Below are positions 43,601 to 53,926 of a stretch of DNA of 64,000 nt, in pieces. Position 1 is the stretch's first letter; every line of letters begins with the position of its first letter. The DNA lies in contig JAKCPI010001949.1 of NCBI GenBank assembly GCA_023213315.1, forward strand, positions 1-64,000. The letters are read 5' to 3'. This DNA is from Euborellia annulipes (taxonomy: Eukaryota > Arthropoda > Insecta > Dermaptera > Anisolabididae). Below the pieces are notes generated by a model. The model did no database searches and was not told the origin of the DNA. It was given only the letters and a program-made list of their open reading frames with translations. The position numbers and the translations under genes are program-made.

Positions 43601-46600
43601 TTTATTCTGAATTCAGTCACACCTGGCATCTCTACTGAAAACAGCCGAGGATTTACGTATCAAAGGTCTGGCTGAAGTATCATGGAGAGCGGATAACCAG
43701 GAACCACCACCGAAACCAGAACCCACTTTAGCAAATGAAGATTCAGACACAGAGCCTCCACCAGCGAAACGTAGCCGAGAGCATTCCACATCAAATAACT
43801 TCTCTTCTAAAATGTTGAATGTCTCGGGAAACGTTGGATCCGAAGATTTCACGGTATTTAGTTCGTGTTTTTACACCCCTCGATAACCTGACGCGCATGG
43901 GCATTACTTGATTTGTTATTCTCAATATAGTAGGCCTATCTGACACACCAAAGAATCTATTAAAGATGCTATTCTCTAAACCAGTGGTTCCTAACTTTTT
44001 TTGATGTGCGGCCCAGTTTCTACGTAAAAAAAAACCTGAGGCCCAGTGTATATATACAATTTTATATAAGTATATATAATTTTTATCTTTTCTTATATTG
44101 GACGTCCGCGGCCCATTTCCAATCAGCCTGCGGCCCACGGGTTGGGAACCGCTGCTCTAAACCAAGTTTTAACAGCGAAGTTAACATGTTGCTTTTAGCT
44201 GTTAAAATCATAACCTTACTATTTTTTGTTAAAGACGCCATTTTGATGCATCAAATACGGCGTTAGACATGAAATGAATTTTTAACACTATTGAATAAAT
44301 GTTAACGCTTTAGAGTTAAGATAAAAATGCTATTCTCTAAACCAGCGGTTTCTAACCTTTTTTGATGTGCGGCCCAATGTTTCCTTTAAAAAAATCCTGA
44401 GGCCCAGTATATCTATATAGCCTATATATACTGTATATAATTTTTATCATTCCTTAGACATCCGAGGCCCACGGGTTGGGAACCGCTGCTCTAAACCATG
44501 TTTAACGACGTTAACATTTTACTTTTTAGCACCATGTATTAACGATCGATATGAAGATAGCTACGTTTTCTGCTTGTTCTTGTTTTTACACCCCTCGTTG
44601 CGCATGCGCAGTACTAACTTGATTTGTTATTCTATCTGACAAACCTCCACCAAGATCAATGTTGTTAAGCAACGCCAAGTGGTGCTGAAAATCGGGATAG
44701 GTGGCCACCGAAAACAAGGCCATTGAACTACTAGAATATTTATTTATTTATTTGAGAGGTACTTAGGTAATTTGGAAAAAATATTCGATATTCACTCAAA
44801 TTAATTATTACACAAAACAAATTATTAAATTAAATTATCTCAAATATTTCATATAATTAATATGCTATAGAAAAAAAAACTATAAAAATTAATATAATTA
44901 ATATCCATCACAATGTAATTCAACTTATTCTAATTTGTTATATCGTTATTAATAAATCTGGTGTCTATATGCTTAGGCAGAATAATCATTTTAGACAAAG
45001 GATTGAGTAAGATAAGAAAAGAGACAACTTCAAAATTTTGGACTTCAAGCACATTCACTATCTCCATTTGATCAAAAACGCCAATTTATAATTTTTTAAG
45101 TTTATCATTTTGTCCTTTCTCTCAGGTTGTTTTGAGATATAACTACCCTAGATTAAATGCTAATAATTAAATATTAATATTTACATTTATTTCCTTATAG
45201 GAAGGAATATCTGAAAATGATGTGTCAGGCTGGGATGACTCAGAACCCGAAGTACTTCCATCGGAATACGAAACTAGCTTACCAGTCACAATTAAACAGG
45301 TAAATTTATTATTAATTTTGTATATTATATTTATTTTTTATCATCACTTTGAACTTTAAGGAAACCACTGAGCCTCTGAACAGCTCTGGTGAGGGTCCGG
45401 AAAGAAATAACACAACTTCAACAACAACACCAACAACCGGCGATGGAACACCAACAACACCTAATTCAGACGGTATGCTTATTTCCGTATTGTATTATAT
45501 CGACATACATTGGTAATGCCCGTGTAGGTCCTACGAATAAGAACAATTTTTATTTTTTCAACTAGGGCATTTGTTGGAAGTCCAGGGAGTTAAAAGAAAG
45601 TCATGAAAGGAATCACTGTTAACCCGGGGCCTGCCGAAAGCTGAGGGCCGGGTGGATGGGAAGGAGCATGAAATCCAATGGGTTTTATTTGTATATTAGA
45701 ATTTTCTTTTTATTCAAAAACCACCAAAGCCAATACTATTCTAAATAAGACTGAAAAAACATTAAAAATGGTTGTAGGAAATACTATTGTTTTTTTTTTT
45801 TTTAATTTAATTAAGATGGCCTTTTTTTTAGCGGTAAGTCAACGTCTAGCAGCACAATATAGCGATGTTGTTAAACTAAATGATTATCTGACAACTGGAA
45901 GAAGGCAACAATTTTGGGAGGAACCTTTTACGCGACGGATTATGGAAGCTATTAAATCGAAAGAATTAGAAATGAAAGCTGGCGCTGAGCTTCTAGGCGT
46001 ATCCTATGGAACTCTTTATGGACGTTATCGTGATGCATATGGCTGTCTCAAACATCCTTATCGGTATGTCTTCCACAATTTTATTTTAATATATAGATAT
46101 TCAATAAGATTAAAATCCCTAGTCCACTGAATGAATGCGCTTCATTCAGATTTATTCTCTAAAAACACACGTTAACATTTAATATCATAAATTGGGTGTT
46201 AAAAAATAAAGTAATAACATTAGCGTTAAAAATGCTATTCTCTGAACCAAGTTTTAACAGCGACGTTAACATTTTACTTTTTAGCACCAGGTGTTAACGA
46301 TCCATCTGTTTTCTGCTTGTTCGTGTTTTTACACCCCTCGATAAACTCTCGCGGATGCGCATTGCTAACTTGATTTGCTATTTTCAATCTAGTAAGCCTA
46401 TCTGACACACCCAGCGCTAAAAAAATGCATTCTCTAAACCAAGTTTTAACAGCGACTTTAGCTGCTTTTATCTCAAAGCTGTGAAAATCATAACCTTACT
46501 ATTTTTGGTTAAAGACGCCATTTTGATGCATTAATTACGGCTCGATAAACTCTCGCGGATCCGCATTGCTAACTTGATTTGCTATTTTCAATCTAGTAAG

Positions 46601-49600
46601 ACTATCTGACACACCCAGCGCTAAAAAAATGCATTCTCTAAACCAAGTTTTAACAGCGACTTTAGCTGTTGCTTTTATCTCATAGCTTTGAAAAACCATA
46701 ACCTTACTATTTTTGTTTAAAGACGCCATTTTGATGCATTAATTACGGCGTTAAAATGAGGCCACCCTTTGGACATGACATTAATTTTTAACACTATTGA
46801 CTAAATGTTAACGTTTTGGCGCTAAAATTTTTGCTTACAGAATAGCATTTAAGACAGAGATGTTAAAATGAATTAACGCTGATTTCAGATGTTAAAAGTT
46901 AGCGTTTGGGCTTAGAGAATTTCAACGTTTCACTTCACCTATATTTTAACTATTACTAAGTTGTTTTATGTTAATAGAGAGTGAAATTTTGCTCCCAAAT
47001 ACCAAACGGTATATTTGCATAAGGTAAAAAATTCTTTAAACATATAAATATTCAATTTGATATACAGTTAACTTACGGTCTGACTATTTTTATTTGTCCT
47101 CATTTATTTATTATAAATTTATATAGATTAAATGTTTTTATGACAAGTTTTACTTTCTAATAACTCTATGAAAATACAGAATAATATTTTTTTTTTAATT
47201 GGTTTATCTATTTTCAAAAAAGTAATACGATTTGTGCTCAAAAAATTCAATACAAAATTCTTTTTATTTTTTTCCAGAAATTAAAAAAAAAAAACAACCT
47301 CAGTTGAATATAATAGATCAATTGGAAAATTTTTTTTGAATTATTTTTTTGTTAAAAGACCATAATTTTATATACTGTTTGAGAAAATAAAGAAGATCTA
47401 AATTGACATTCCTCTGTAAATTGATGTTTTTGAAATTCTTGGATTTTTAAATGTTTCTTTTCATTTCTTAAGGTGTTTTAAAATTTTTTTAATAATTACA
47501 ATACTGGGCAAAATAAATATATAAATTTTATTAGAAATTACTCTTTCAATACACAGTCACAACATACATTCATCCAGCATACTACAAATAAACCTTCTCT
47601 CTTTGAAACAATAAATCTTAACAATAGCCTTTTATATTCCGTAATTTTTTTTTGGAACATTTTTTATTCCCCTTGGCACTCTATTGAAATTAAACAACCC
47701 CTTATACAATAAATATACCCAAAATTGAATATATGAAATACAAATGCTTAAAATAATAGTATTTGAGATACGAAATACTAATGAAGTAATTGAAAAAAAA
47801 TCTGATGTGACTGGTGGCACAGTCAGGGCCGGATCTAGGGGGGAGGCAGTGGGTACATGTGCCCCGGGCGGCAGATATCAAGGGGCGGCAATTAAAGAAA
47901 GATTTACTAAAAAAAAGGTAAAATGATATGAATTTTATATAGAAAATTTTAAGGAGAGGGCGGCAAATTAAATTTTGCTCCCCCCCCCCCCTAAAATAGT
48001 AGTTCCGGCCCTGCGCACAGTACATAAGACGTAAAAAATAATTGATTTATGAATTTTAATTAAAATCGTTTGAGCTAATTTTGAGAAAATAGAAAAAAAC
48101 TGAAAAAGTGCGTCAATAAAGTACTAGTACTTTTTGGCCGATTTTGTTCAAAGGCTTATTTTCACACCTCAGGGGGTGCCTAACTTAAATATAAAATTTC
48201 AACTTCCCAACTCTTATCGTTGTTAAGATATTTTGTTCATAGTTAAACAAATACACACACGCACAGAGACATTCAGACAGCCTCAAAACAGGGAACCTCA
48301 AAACATGAATATCCATCAAAATCTCGACATCGAATTTTTGACATGATATACTTTCTATATAAATTAACATATATAGGTAAGAGAAAGTAAAAATTTAAAT
48401 TTCATATAAGTTTTTGAAATACAAAAACACTAATTTAATAATTTTTGAAATAATGCCCAGTCCTGATTAATTCTAAGATAAAATGGAAAGTGTTTTTTTA
48501 TTTCTTTTCAATAAAATTTTATTATTATTTTTTTTTAGAATGCGAGATTTCTGGTCCGAATCTGGACCAGCAGATGTCTTGGCTAAAGTTCAGCGAAAAG
48601 AAATGACCCTATTCCGAGCGGCCGAGATGCTCAACGTCACTGTAACAACACTTGCCAATTATTTGTCAACTCTTCGTCAAAGTGGGAGCGGAAGTGTAGG
48701 CGGGGCTTCCTCCGGCGACGACAACGGTCAGTATTATATATTCTTATTTGTTTTATTATTCGTTTAATAAATAATTTGAGCTCCCATTTAAAAAAGGGTA
48801 TCTCTCCCTCTTCCAATCCTCACTAATAATGATGTACCAGGAAAATCTGGAACAAGGCAATACAATATTTCTTTTTTTTTAATATGTCTTTACCTTGTTC
48901 TATATATATTGATTCTAATTACACCTTTTTCTTCTCATTTTATACTTACTTATTGGTTAACTGCAATAAAAAGATTGAATTTATAAAATAAATACATTTC
49001 CCATCTTTTTATTTCAACAAAAATATTTTTTTTTTTTTTTAAATTACGCTTCCAAAAAAATCACTTAAACTCTTCTATGTTTGCAGGGATTATGATTTAT
49101 ATTTTTGTTTGAAATATCTACCGAAATACCCTTTTATTTTAAAAATTTCTTGGTTTTATTCAAATATCGGATATATTCAAAAGTTATTCTCGTTTTGATA
49201 GAGAGGATATCAACAAATTATAGATAAATAAATAATACAAGGTTAAGTTTCAAAAGGATTTTATTTTAGCTTATGCGCATTTTGATGCTAATACGTCATC
49301 TTCTAAGCTATGACATTTATTAACAATCTTATTTATGCATAAGCCAAAATAAAATCCTTTAAAACTTAACCTTGTGCAATTTAATTGTCTATAATTTGAT
49401 GATTATTTAATTAAATTTAAGAGTGTTTCAACTAGTGCCAACAGTGAATTCTTTGGATTATATTAGACATCAACAATATTCTTTAGAAATTCAACCTTTT
49501 TCGATATCTTATCCGGCAAAAGTGAACTCCTCAATTTCAAGAAAATTTACACAACGTTTTTTTCTGCACCCATACTTAAAATGTTACCTGTATGTTTAAT

Positions 49601-52600
49601 TGTACTACCTTTATGTTTAATTGTACTACAACTCCTAAATAAGAAGTTTATTGACTATTAATATTTTATTCCTGTCTCAAAATAACTTTTGCATATATCC
49701 ATTATTATTATTATTATTTACATAATTAAATAAACCCATCCCGCGTTCTAATCTAAACTTAATTTAATTTCTCCTAATATTAATTCCATAAGGACATGGA
49801 TTATTAACATCTCTTTTCACTATCCCATCTAAAGAAATAGAAACGAAGCCCTCAATTCTGCCTGAACAATCGTCTACTGAAGAAAATATTTCTGAAAAAA
49901 AACCACCTGTAAGGAATGTTTCTGAAAAAAAAACACCTGTAAGGAGATCAAAAAGATTGTGCTTACGTCCTCATCGATTTAATTATTAAGAAAGGATGAG
50001 TTAAAATTCCCAGGCATTACTGATTGCCAAGTCTTTTGGACTCTCAATGTTCCGAAATTTATTACGAATGTACAGTGAGAGACAATATTAAGTCCCACCC
50101 AAGCGTTTTCTACGTGTGATTATTTCATTGTTTTTTAAAAATTTTAAGTTATATATTTTTTAATGGAAACTTTCATTGTTCAAACCTAGAAAATTTCCAA
50201 TAAAGATTTTCATTTTCTTTTGTAAAAACAATGAAATAATCACAAATAGAAAACGCATGGGTGGGAATTAATATTGTCCCTCACTGTACTTATATGATAG
50301 TATAGTAAATTTGAATTTGCACTTAAACTTCAAAAATAGGTGTGCTACGATCGTGGAAGTCTGAAACCAAACAGGATATATTATAAAACCTTGAAGATAT
50401 ACTAATTAAAAATCCAAGGCTTGCGGCCAGACGAAAATAGTTCCTCAGATCGAATTCTGGGTGCTAATATTTCGGGCTGATGGCAAGATATCCTTTACTG
50501 CATCCCTTAAGAGCTCACAATTGGACCATAATCAGCTCAAAATGTTGGCAAGACTTAGAACTAATTATTTTTTTTTTAAATATATATACACAGGAATATA
50601 TTCCTACATCTCCTGGATTCTATTTTATTTTTTTTGTTTTGTATTATTCTCAAACGCTTTGTTTGATTAATATATTTTCAAGATTTCAGACTTCTCTGAT
50701 TGTTACAATCCTAACAGTGCCACCCTGAACACTGTCACTTTAATTATAACCACCCGGTACTTTCATTGTCATTTATCTCTACCCAGACAGCTTGGAATAT
50801 TGCAAATCTTGCACAAAAATGACAATATTGCAGCGCAATATTTCAAGTTGTCTGGATATTAAACCTTACAGGGAATATTACAGCAACATTGCTGCAATAT
50901 TCTTATGTCCTCTTTGTAACTTGCAGGAATATTGCGACAATATTGCTGTAATATTCCCTGTAAGGTTTAAAACCCAGTAAGCTTGGAATTTTGAGCTGCA
51001 ATATTCCAAGCTGTCTGGGTAGTCAAGAGGATGAAAAAATTTGTATTTTCATCGAAAATTTGCCTTTTATTTTCTTACATTTCTTCATTGTAAACCCTTT
51101 TTTTTATTTTAAATTTCCCCTTTTCGACTGCTGAGGCAATTATATTTTTATTGTATATATATATTTTATATAATTAATACCGATGGCTCCTTGGGGAAAA
51201 GTTCGAAAAAAAGCTTGTTTCTCCGTGCCACCCAACAGTTGTGAATATATATATAAAAATAATAAAGTTATCACTGTGATGTTAGCAATTCATACATGGA
51301 AGCTAACAAAAAGTATAAGTATTTAGAATATTCCATTTAAATGTTGTCTTCAACGTTTTAAATTTATCCATTTTTTTATTTAATTAGTGCTTAAATATTC
51401 GCATTGTGTATTTCTCAAATGTTTAAATCTACATCAAATAAAAAACCTGGATAAAGATGAAATGAGTGATTTAGGTAATATCTAATAACCTATTCCAAAT
51501 TATGTCGCCATTTAAAAATAATATTTTTTTTTTAACTTATCGGTGGTTTTAATATCTGACATTTATCTGTCCAAACCTTTTTCAAAATAATAATCCCAGT
51601 CACCTAATAATTACTAACTACCTAATAATTGCCAATTCAAAAATAATAAAAAAATTTAATAATAATCACTTAGTTTAAGTTGACATATACTTAACCTAAA
51701 ATACTATATATATATATATATATTGATAAATTCTAATAGATCTAATGAACTTTGCAAGAAAAAAGACCCGATATTCTTTAAAATTAAACAAGCAGCAACA
51801 AATGGATCACATCACGAATAATTGGCAACTTTAGGTATTTTTTAAAAAAAGAATATTTAATGTTTTAGTATTTTAAATCAAAATTTGGTATTGGTATTGA
51901 TTATAGAACTTGAAGAGGGGCCCGGGCCCCCCCTCCTCTTTTTTTCGGGGGGTTTTTTTTTTAAATAAATTTTATAATTTTTTTTTTTTTTTTTTATTGG
52001 GGGGGGGGGGGTTTAAACAATTTTTCCTGGCTCTCTCTTTTTTTAGAAAACCCCCTTATTGATTATAGAGTCTTGACTTAAGGGTCTTAAAACTATTCTA
52101 ACTTCATAAATGTATTAATTGAGATTTTGTTATAGCTGTAGTCCAATGTAAGAAGGAATACCTCCCAAGAAGAATACAGCCAAATTTTATTTCATTTTAT
52201 TTAATAAAAATTCTTAATCACATTCTAACGTTTCGGTTCGAATTTGAACCATCTTCTGAGCTACAAACATAGAAAAATAATAAAAACATACCATATTTTG
52301 TTTTACAAATTATTATTGTGATTTTGTGATTTTATACAATACATTCAAACTATTATAGCGATAAAGATAGAACAAATTAATACAGCATTAAATAGTTGAA
52401 TTTAATCTCAAAATGTTTTTTGTATATATCGCAGGAAATAGAGCCTAGTACACAGGAGTAGGACGAAACTAAGTCAATGCAAGGTTATCTTTTAATTTTT
52501 AAGAAATTATATTATCGCACATGCGCCAGGAAAAGTTGTATAGTGCGCATATTATCGCTATAATAGTTTGAATATATTGTATAAAAACAAAGTTAAAACT

Positions 52601-53926
52601 AGTTGTTTCTTGATGGCTGGATATTATGATATGAGGATGTGTGTGGTATATGGGCAGCCAAGGCGAAAAATAAAATAAAAGTCCATTTTTGGCGACGTTT
52701 CGAGTGCCAATGTAAAAATTATGTCAAATTGTCAGGTTAGTTGACATGGCAGTGTATCAATGTTTTTACCAATTTTTATTCTCTTTGAAAAATTCGACCT
52801 CGAAACAGTATGAGAATTAAAACAATTGAACCTGACACTTTGACATCATTTTTGTCTTGATAAAGAGTATGATCAGCACCCGAAACGTCGACAAATAAAT
52901 AGATTTTTATTTTATTTTTCGCCTTGGCTGCCCAAATACCACCACATCCTCATATCAAAATATCGTATGGTATGTTTTCATTATTTTTCCATGTTTGAAG
53001 CTGGTTGAAACCCAAACCGAAACGTTAGTTAGATTAAGAATTTTTATTAAATTAAATGAAATAAAATTTGGCTGCATTCTTCTTGGGAATTATTCTTTTT
53101 TACCTTGGGCATAAATGTATTTTTAGTTTATAGTCTGTTCCAATTACCACATTTTCGCTATAATATATTATTTCCAAATTTTAGAGGATATTATTTTAGG
53201 ATTGTTCTCTGCCTTTAACGGCTCTTGCCATTATTAAACCTTTTCCTTTAAGTTTCTCTTATCCTAAATTCGATTTGTATTAAATTCTGATCTCAGTTGA
53301 CTTGGTTTTAATCCCATAATTTCAACTTTTTTTTAAATTTACATATCAATACATTTTATTAGTCTTTATCATATCATAGCAGCAGGTTTTCATATTTCAT
53401 CTCATAAATTGAATTTGTTCTTGGCTCAATGAGAGGTACGTCTTTACTTTTTACATTTTTAGTACAATTAAGGAATTTTTGTTACTCAGGAGGAGAAGAT
53501 TCCCATGACTCACTTGTAGTGGACGGGCAGCAACCTCAGCAACAAGATCAGGCACAGTCTCAGCAGTCGTACTCTCAACCGCAGCAACAGCAGCAATCTC
53601 AAACTGGATCGACGGGTCAGCAGAGTTCGCAACAGCCACCGCCGATGCCACCATTAACGCCAGCCCCGTCGGCCGCAGCTGCTGCAGCCGCTGCATCTGC
53701 AACTGCAGTCAAATTGGCAGCTCTTGCCAATAATCCTGATATCTCTATCGTCAAACACGAGGTAACACAAAGGCCGGAAGAATCAGACCCTGTACCGGAC
53801 GAAGATATAGCTGATGACGATATTGATGACGAGGATGACGATGATGATGAGGGCTCTGAGGACTCGCTGGTGGTCACCAATAGCAGCAATGCGAACGGGG
53901 CAGTCGATTCTAAATCAGAAAATTGA
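34345..53926 (+). CDS. BTB/POZ transcription factor with BED-like finger and two pipsqueak HTH motifs
   Basis: Nine exons with GT-AG borders and perfect phase agreement: 34345-34650, 35153-35449, 40341-40490, 43617-43853, 45201-45299, 45361-45472, 45832-46063, 48539-48726, 53490-53926; 685 residues. Residues 41-67 form CxxC...HxxxxxH, a BED-like finger resembling hAT-transposase fingers. Residues about 160-270 are a ttk-group BTB domain (CLRW, FCDVTLAC, LSACS, YRGEINV, HLASLLKTAEDLRIKGL). Psq motif 1 lies at about 434-467 (MEAIKSKELEMKAGAELLGV), motif 2 at about 488-522 (AAEMLNVTVTTLANYL). The C-terminus is Gln-rich, then has an Ala run and an acidic stretch. BTB domains dimerise and psq motifs bind DNA, so a sequence-specific nuclear regulator is inferred. 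It may be the insect CG3726-type protein, but I cannot confirm this. Introns hold dozens of elements; none interrupts an exon. Confidence 0.9.
35153..35449 (+). CDS. BTB gene exon 2, start of BTB domain
   Basis: T-rich acceptor, donor AAG-GTGAGT, phase 0 both ends. QQYCLRWKYHTNNMQ and FCDVTLACEGRTLRAHK are classical ttk-group BTB sequence. Confidence 0.93.
36600..36860. repeat. Interspersed repeat B fragment
   Basis: TTCGATGTCGAGATTTTGAT, GGTCTGTCTGTGTGTC and AAAGTACTAGTACTTTACTG; BTB intron 2. Next to it (36478-36560) is a poly-T and AAAAACAGGG-rich low-complexity stretch. Confidence 0.6.
36982..37404. mobile_element. Tc1/mariner-type MITE, TA target
   Basis: Terminal repeats of about 35 bp: CAGTATCGGTCAAAAAAGTG and CACTTTTTTGACCGGTACTG, flanked by TA. 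AT-rich interior without frames. Confidence 0.85.
37540..37579 (-). ncRNA. Hammerhead ribozyme motif HH-6
   Basis: Minus strand: AGCT, CTGAAGA, stem II GGTCCTG/CAGGACC perfect with an AA loop, GAAAGGTC, AGCT. Core complete; helix I is the self-complementary AGCT. Confidence 0.75.
37925..37964 (+). ncRNA. Hammerhead ribozyme motif HH-7, weakened stem II
   Basis: AGCT, CTGAAGA, then stem II with three changes from HH-6 that break its pairs, GAAACGTC, AGCT. Core bases are intact; folding is doubtful. Confidence 0.5.
38385..38905. repeat. Interspersed repeat B, long copy
   Basis: Starts AAAAAATCTGGTCTGACTG and its complement, contains AAAAAGTACATCGGTAAAGT, CAGACACACACGCACACAGA, AACCACTTTTTTGGATTCAG and GAATTTTTGACATGAATCC. 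A hAT MITE is inserted in its end. Confidence 0.65.
38909..39196. mobile_element. hAT-like MITE, family H2, copy 2
   Basis: Ends CAGTGGCGTCATTTC and CAAATGACGTCACTG; 8-bp duplication CATGAATC/CATGAAAC (one mismatch). Inverted relative to 28776-29050. Confidence 0.82.
39211..39325. repeat. Palindrome with about 50-bp arms
   Basis: ATTTCATAATAAATAGGGTA and TACCCTATTTATTATGAAAT are inverted around a 10-20 base loop; the outer TCTCTCTCTATATA / TATAGAGAGAGA continues the pairing. Confidence 0.8.
39330..39895. repeat. Interspersed repeat B, inverted copy
   Basis: Reads in the opposite direction to 38385-38905 (AAAAAGTACTAGTACTTTAC, GATTTTCTCAAAATTCGC), with an internal partial duplication, so the two flank a palindrome. 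Confidence 0.6.
39962..40073. repeat. Foldback element, no ribozyme core
   Basis: GTGCAGCGGCCTCTTATTCG pairs with CGAATAAGAAGCTGCTGCAC; inner stem ACGCAGATA/TATCTGCGT. Confidence 0.75.
40341..40490 (+). CDS. BTB gene exon 3, middle of BTB domain
   Basis: Acceptor TATTTTTAG, donor CAT-GTAAAT, phase 0. VVLSACSTYFDTIFTQYEEN and VDFMYRGEINVDH. Confidence 0.93.
40665..40870. mobile_element. MITE M1 copy
   Basis: GAGGGACAATATTAAGTTCC to GGGACTTAATATTGTCCCTC, TA flanks; BTB intron 3. Confidence 0.78.
41240..41488 (-). mobile_element. SINE S1 copy with tRNA-like head
   Basis: CGGCAACTCAGGCCATATAAG, GGGATCCGAACTCTCGACC (B-box complement), ACGCCCGAGGGC at the head end. Upstream 40935-41235 is a GC-rich stretch with CCGCCCTTTGG-like runs that I cannot classify. 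Confidence 0.75.
41490..41895. repeat. Imperfect repeats of TTTTGCTCAATG motifs
   Basis: At least ten short direct and inverted copies of TTGAGCAAAACG / CGTTTTGTCCAA-like words. The right end GGAGTGCGTTCAGCCTAAG also occurs, inverted, at 10393-10413, so it is probably a dispersed element. Confidence 0.5.
41900..42545. other. BTB intron 3: element remains, no gene
   Basis: GC-rich GGGGGCGCAAATCTTGGCCC stretch at 41950-42110 looks like a decayed hAT-like interior; 42240-42500 is more balanced in GC but has no frame or recognisable RNA. Confidence 0.3.
42550..42775. mobile_element. MITE M2, diverged copy
   Basis: TATATGGACGATATGCATAA and GGCGCTTGGTTCCTTTATGC with ACCGCCCATATATA match the M2 ends with many changes. 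Confidence 0.55.
43229..43396. repeat. Foldback element in BTB intron 3
   Basis: GATAAGATTGGAATGAAATA..GCCAATAATT against AATTATTGGC..TTTCTAATCATATTATC, with AACGTTT/AAACGTT near the loop. Confidence 0.65.
43617..43853 (+). CDS. BTB gene exon 4, end of BTB domain
   Basis: Acceptor TGAATTCAG, donor ACG-GTATTT, phase 0. SHLASLLKTAEDLRIKGLAE closes the BTB fold; PPPAKRSR is a possible nuclear signal. Confidence 0.93.
43982..44154. mobile_element. hAT-type MITE, family H3, copy 1
   Basis: Ends CAGTGGTTCCTAAC and GTTGGGAACCGCTG, interior GATGTGCGGCCCAG / GCGGCCCACGG; perfect 8-bp duplication CTCTAAAC. Confidence 0.9.
44343..44488. mobile_element. hAT-type MITE, family H3, copy 2
   Basis: Same ends (CAGCGGTTTCTAACC, GTTGGGAACCGCTG) and the same 8-bp duplication CTCTAAAC within the same host repeat as copy 1. 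Confidence 0.9.
45201..45299 (+). CDS. BTB gene exon 5
   Basis: Acceptor TCCTTATAG, donor CAG-GTAAAT, phase 0. Acidic linker (EGISENDVSGWDDSEPEVLP). Confidence 0.85.
45361..45472 (+). CDS. BTB gene exon 6
   Basis: After a 61-nt intron. Thr/Pro/Ser-rich linker ending in phase 1 at GACG-GTATGC. Confidence 0.83.
45832..46063 (+). CDS. BTB gene exon 7, first pipsqueak HTH
   Basis: Acceptor CTTTTTTTTAG, donor TCG-GTATGT, phase 1 in and 2 out. AAGAELLGV-like helix and SYGTLYGRYRDAYG match psq-type DNA-binding motifs. GCGGTAAGT directly at the exon start looks like a second donor. Confidence 0.9.
46180..46930. repeat. Tandem copies of the AAACCAAGTTTTAACAGCGA repeat
   Basis: The block TTCTCTAAACCAAGTTTTAA, TTTTTACACCCCTCGATAA and GACGCCATTTTGATGCAT is present at about 46222, 46433 and 46633 and also around 43950-44700. 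These copies have no H3 insertion at CTCTAAAC. Confidence 0.75.
47824..48013. mobile_element. hAT-like MITE inside repeat B
   Basis: Ends CAGGGCCGGATCTAGG and AGTTCCGGCCCTG; 8-bp duplication GGCACAGT/CGCACAGT (one mismatch). It splits a repeat B whose start (TCTGATGTGACTGGTGGCAC) is at 47800. Confidence 0.82.
48020..48385. repeat. Interspersed repeat B, continuation
   Basis: AAAAAATAATTGATTTATGA, GTACTAGTACTTTTTGGCCG, AAATCTCGACATCGAATTTT, ending GGTAAGAGAAAGTAAAAAT; BTB intron 7. Confidence 0.65.
48539..48726 (+). CDS. BTB gene exon 8, second pipsqueak HTH
   Basis: T-rich acceptor, donor AACG-GTCAGT, phase 2 in and 1 out. RDFWSESGPADVLAKVQRKE, then the helix pair FRAAEMLNVTVTTLANYL. Confidence 0.9.
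49236..49378. repeat. Foldback element related to the hammerhead set
   Basis: ACAAGGTTAAGTTTCAAAAG pairs with CTTTAAAACTTAACCTTGTG. The loop has TCATCTTCTAAGCTATGAC, resembling a decayed CTGAAGA/AGCT region; GAAA is missing. Confidence 0.65.
49793..49989 (+). CDS. Candidate alternative last exon of the BTB gene
   Basis: Acceptor ATTCCATAAG; in the phase 1 required by exon 8 the frame is open for about 65 codons to TAA at 49987. It reads GHGLLTSLFTIPSKEIE, then a short internal repeat ENISEKKPPVR / NVSEKKTPVRR, then a basic end (SKRLCLRPHRFNY). It would give a form of about 605 residues without the Gln-rich tail. Related BTB genes (lola, mod(mdg4)) swap 3' exons. A chance open frame is possible. 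Confidence 0.4.
50073..50286. mobile_element. MITE M1 copy
   Basis: TA-flanked CAGTGAGAGACAATATTAAG to TTAATATTGTCCCTCACTG; BTB intron 8. Confidence 0.85.
50780..51021. mobile_element. Palindromic MITE, TA target
   Basis: TACCCAGACAGCTTGGAATA and TATTCCAAGCTGTCTGGGTA end the element; the interior repeats GGAATATTGC/GCAATATT words on both strands. Confidence 0.82.
51040..52110. other. BTB intron 8 filler, nothing recognised
   Basis: AT-rich with a G11 run, T-rich runs and a GGGGCCCGGGCCCCCCC block at 51915-51932; no frames or element ends seen. Confidence 0.35.
52155..53090. repeat. Foldback nested within foldback, hammerhead-derived
   Basis: Outer arms: AGAAGAATACAGCCAAATTT at 52177 and its complement near 53055, with CATTCTAACGTTTCGGTTCG at 52220. 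Inner arms at about 52625-52705 and 52880-52965 share GGGCAGCCAAGGCGAAAAAT. A further pair ATACAATACATTCAAACTAT lies at 52333/52555. The ribozyme cores are decayed (CAGAAGA for CTGAAGA at about 52250; CTTGATA at 52856). Confidence 0.68.
53490..53926 (+). CDS. BTB gene exon 9, Gln/Ala/acidic C-terminus and stop
   Basis: Acceptor TTACTCAG in phase 1, TGA at 53924. Gln-rich (about residues 554-600), PPPMPPLTP, an eight-Ala run, then DDDIDDEDDDDDE; IVKHEV is a possible SUMO site. Confidence 0.9.
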
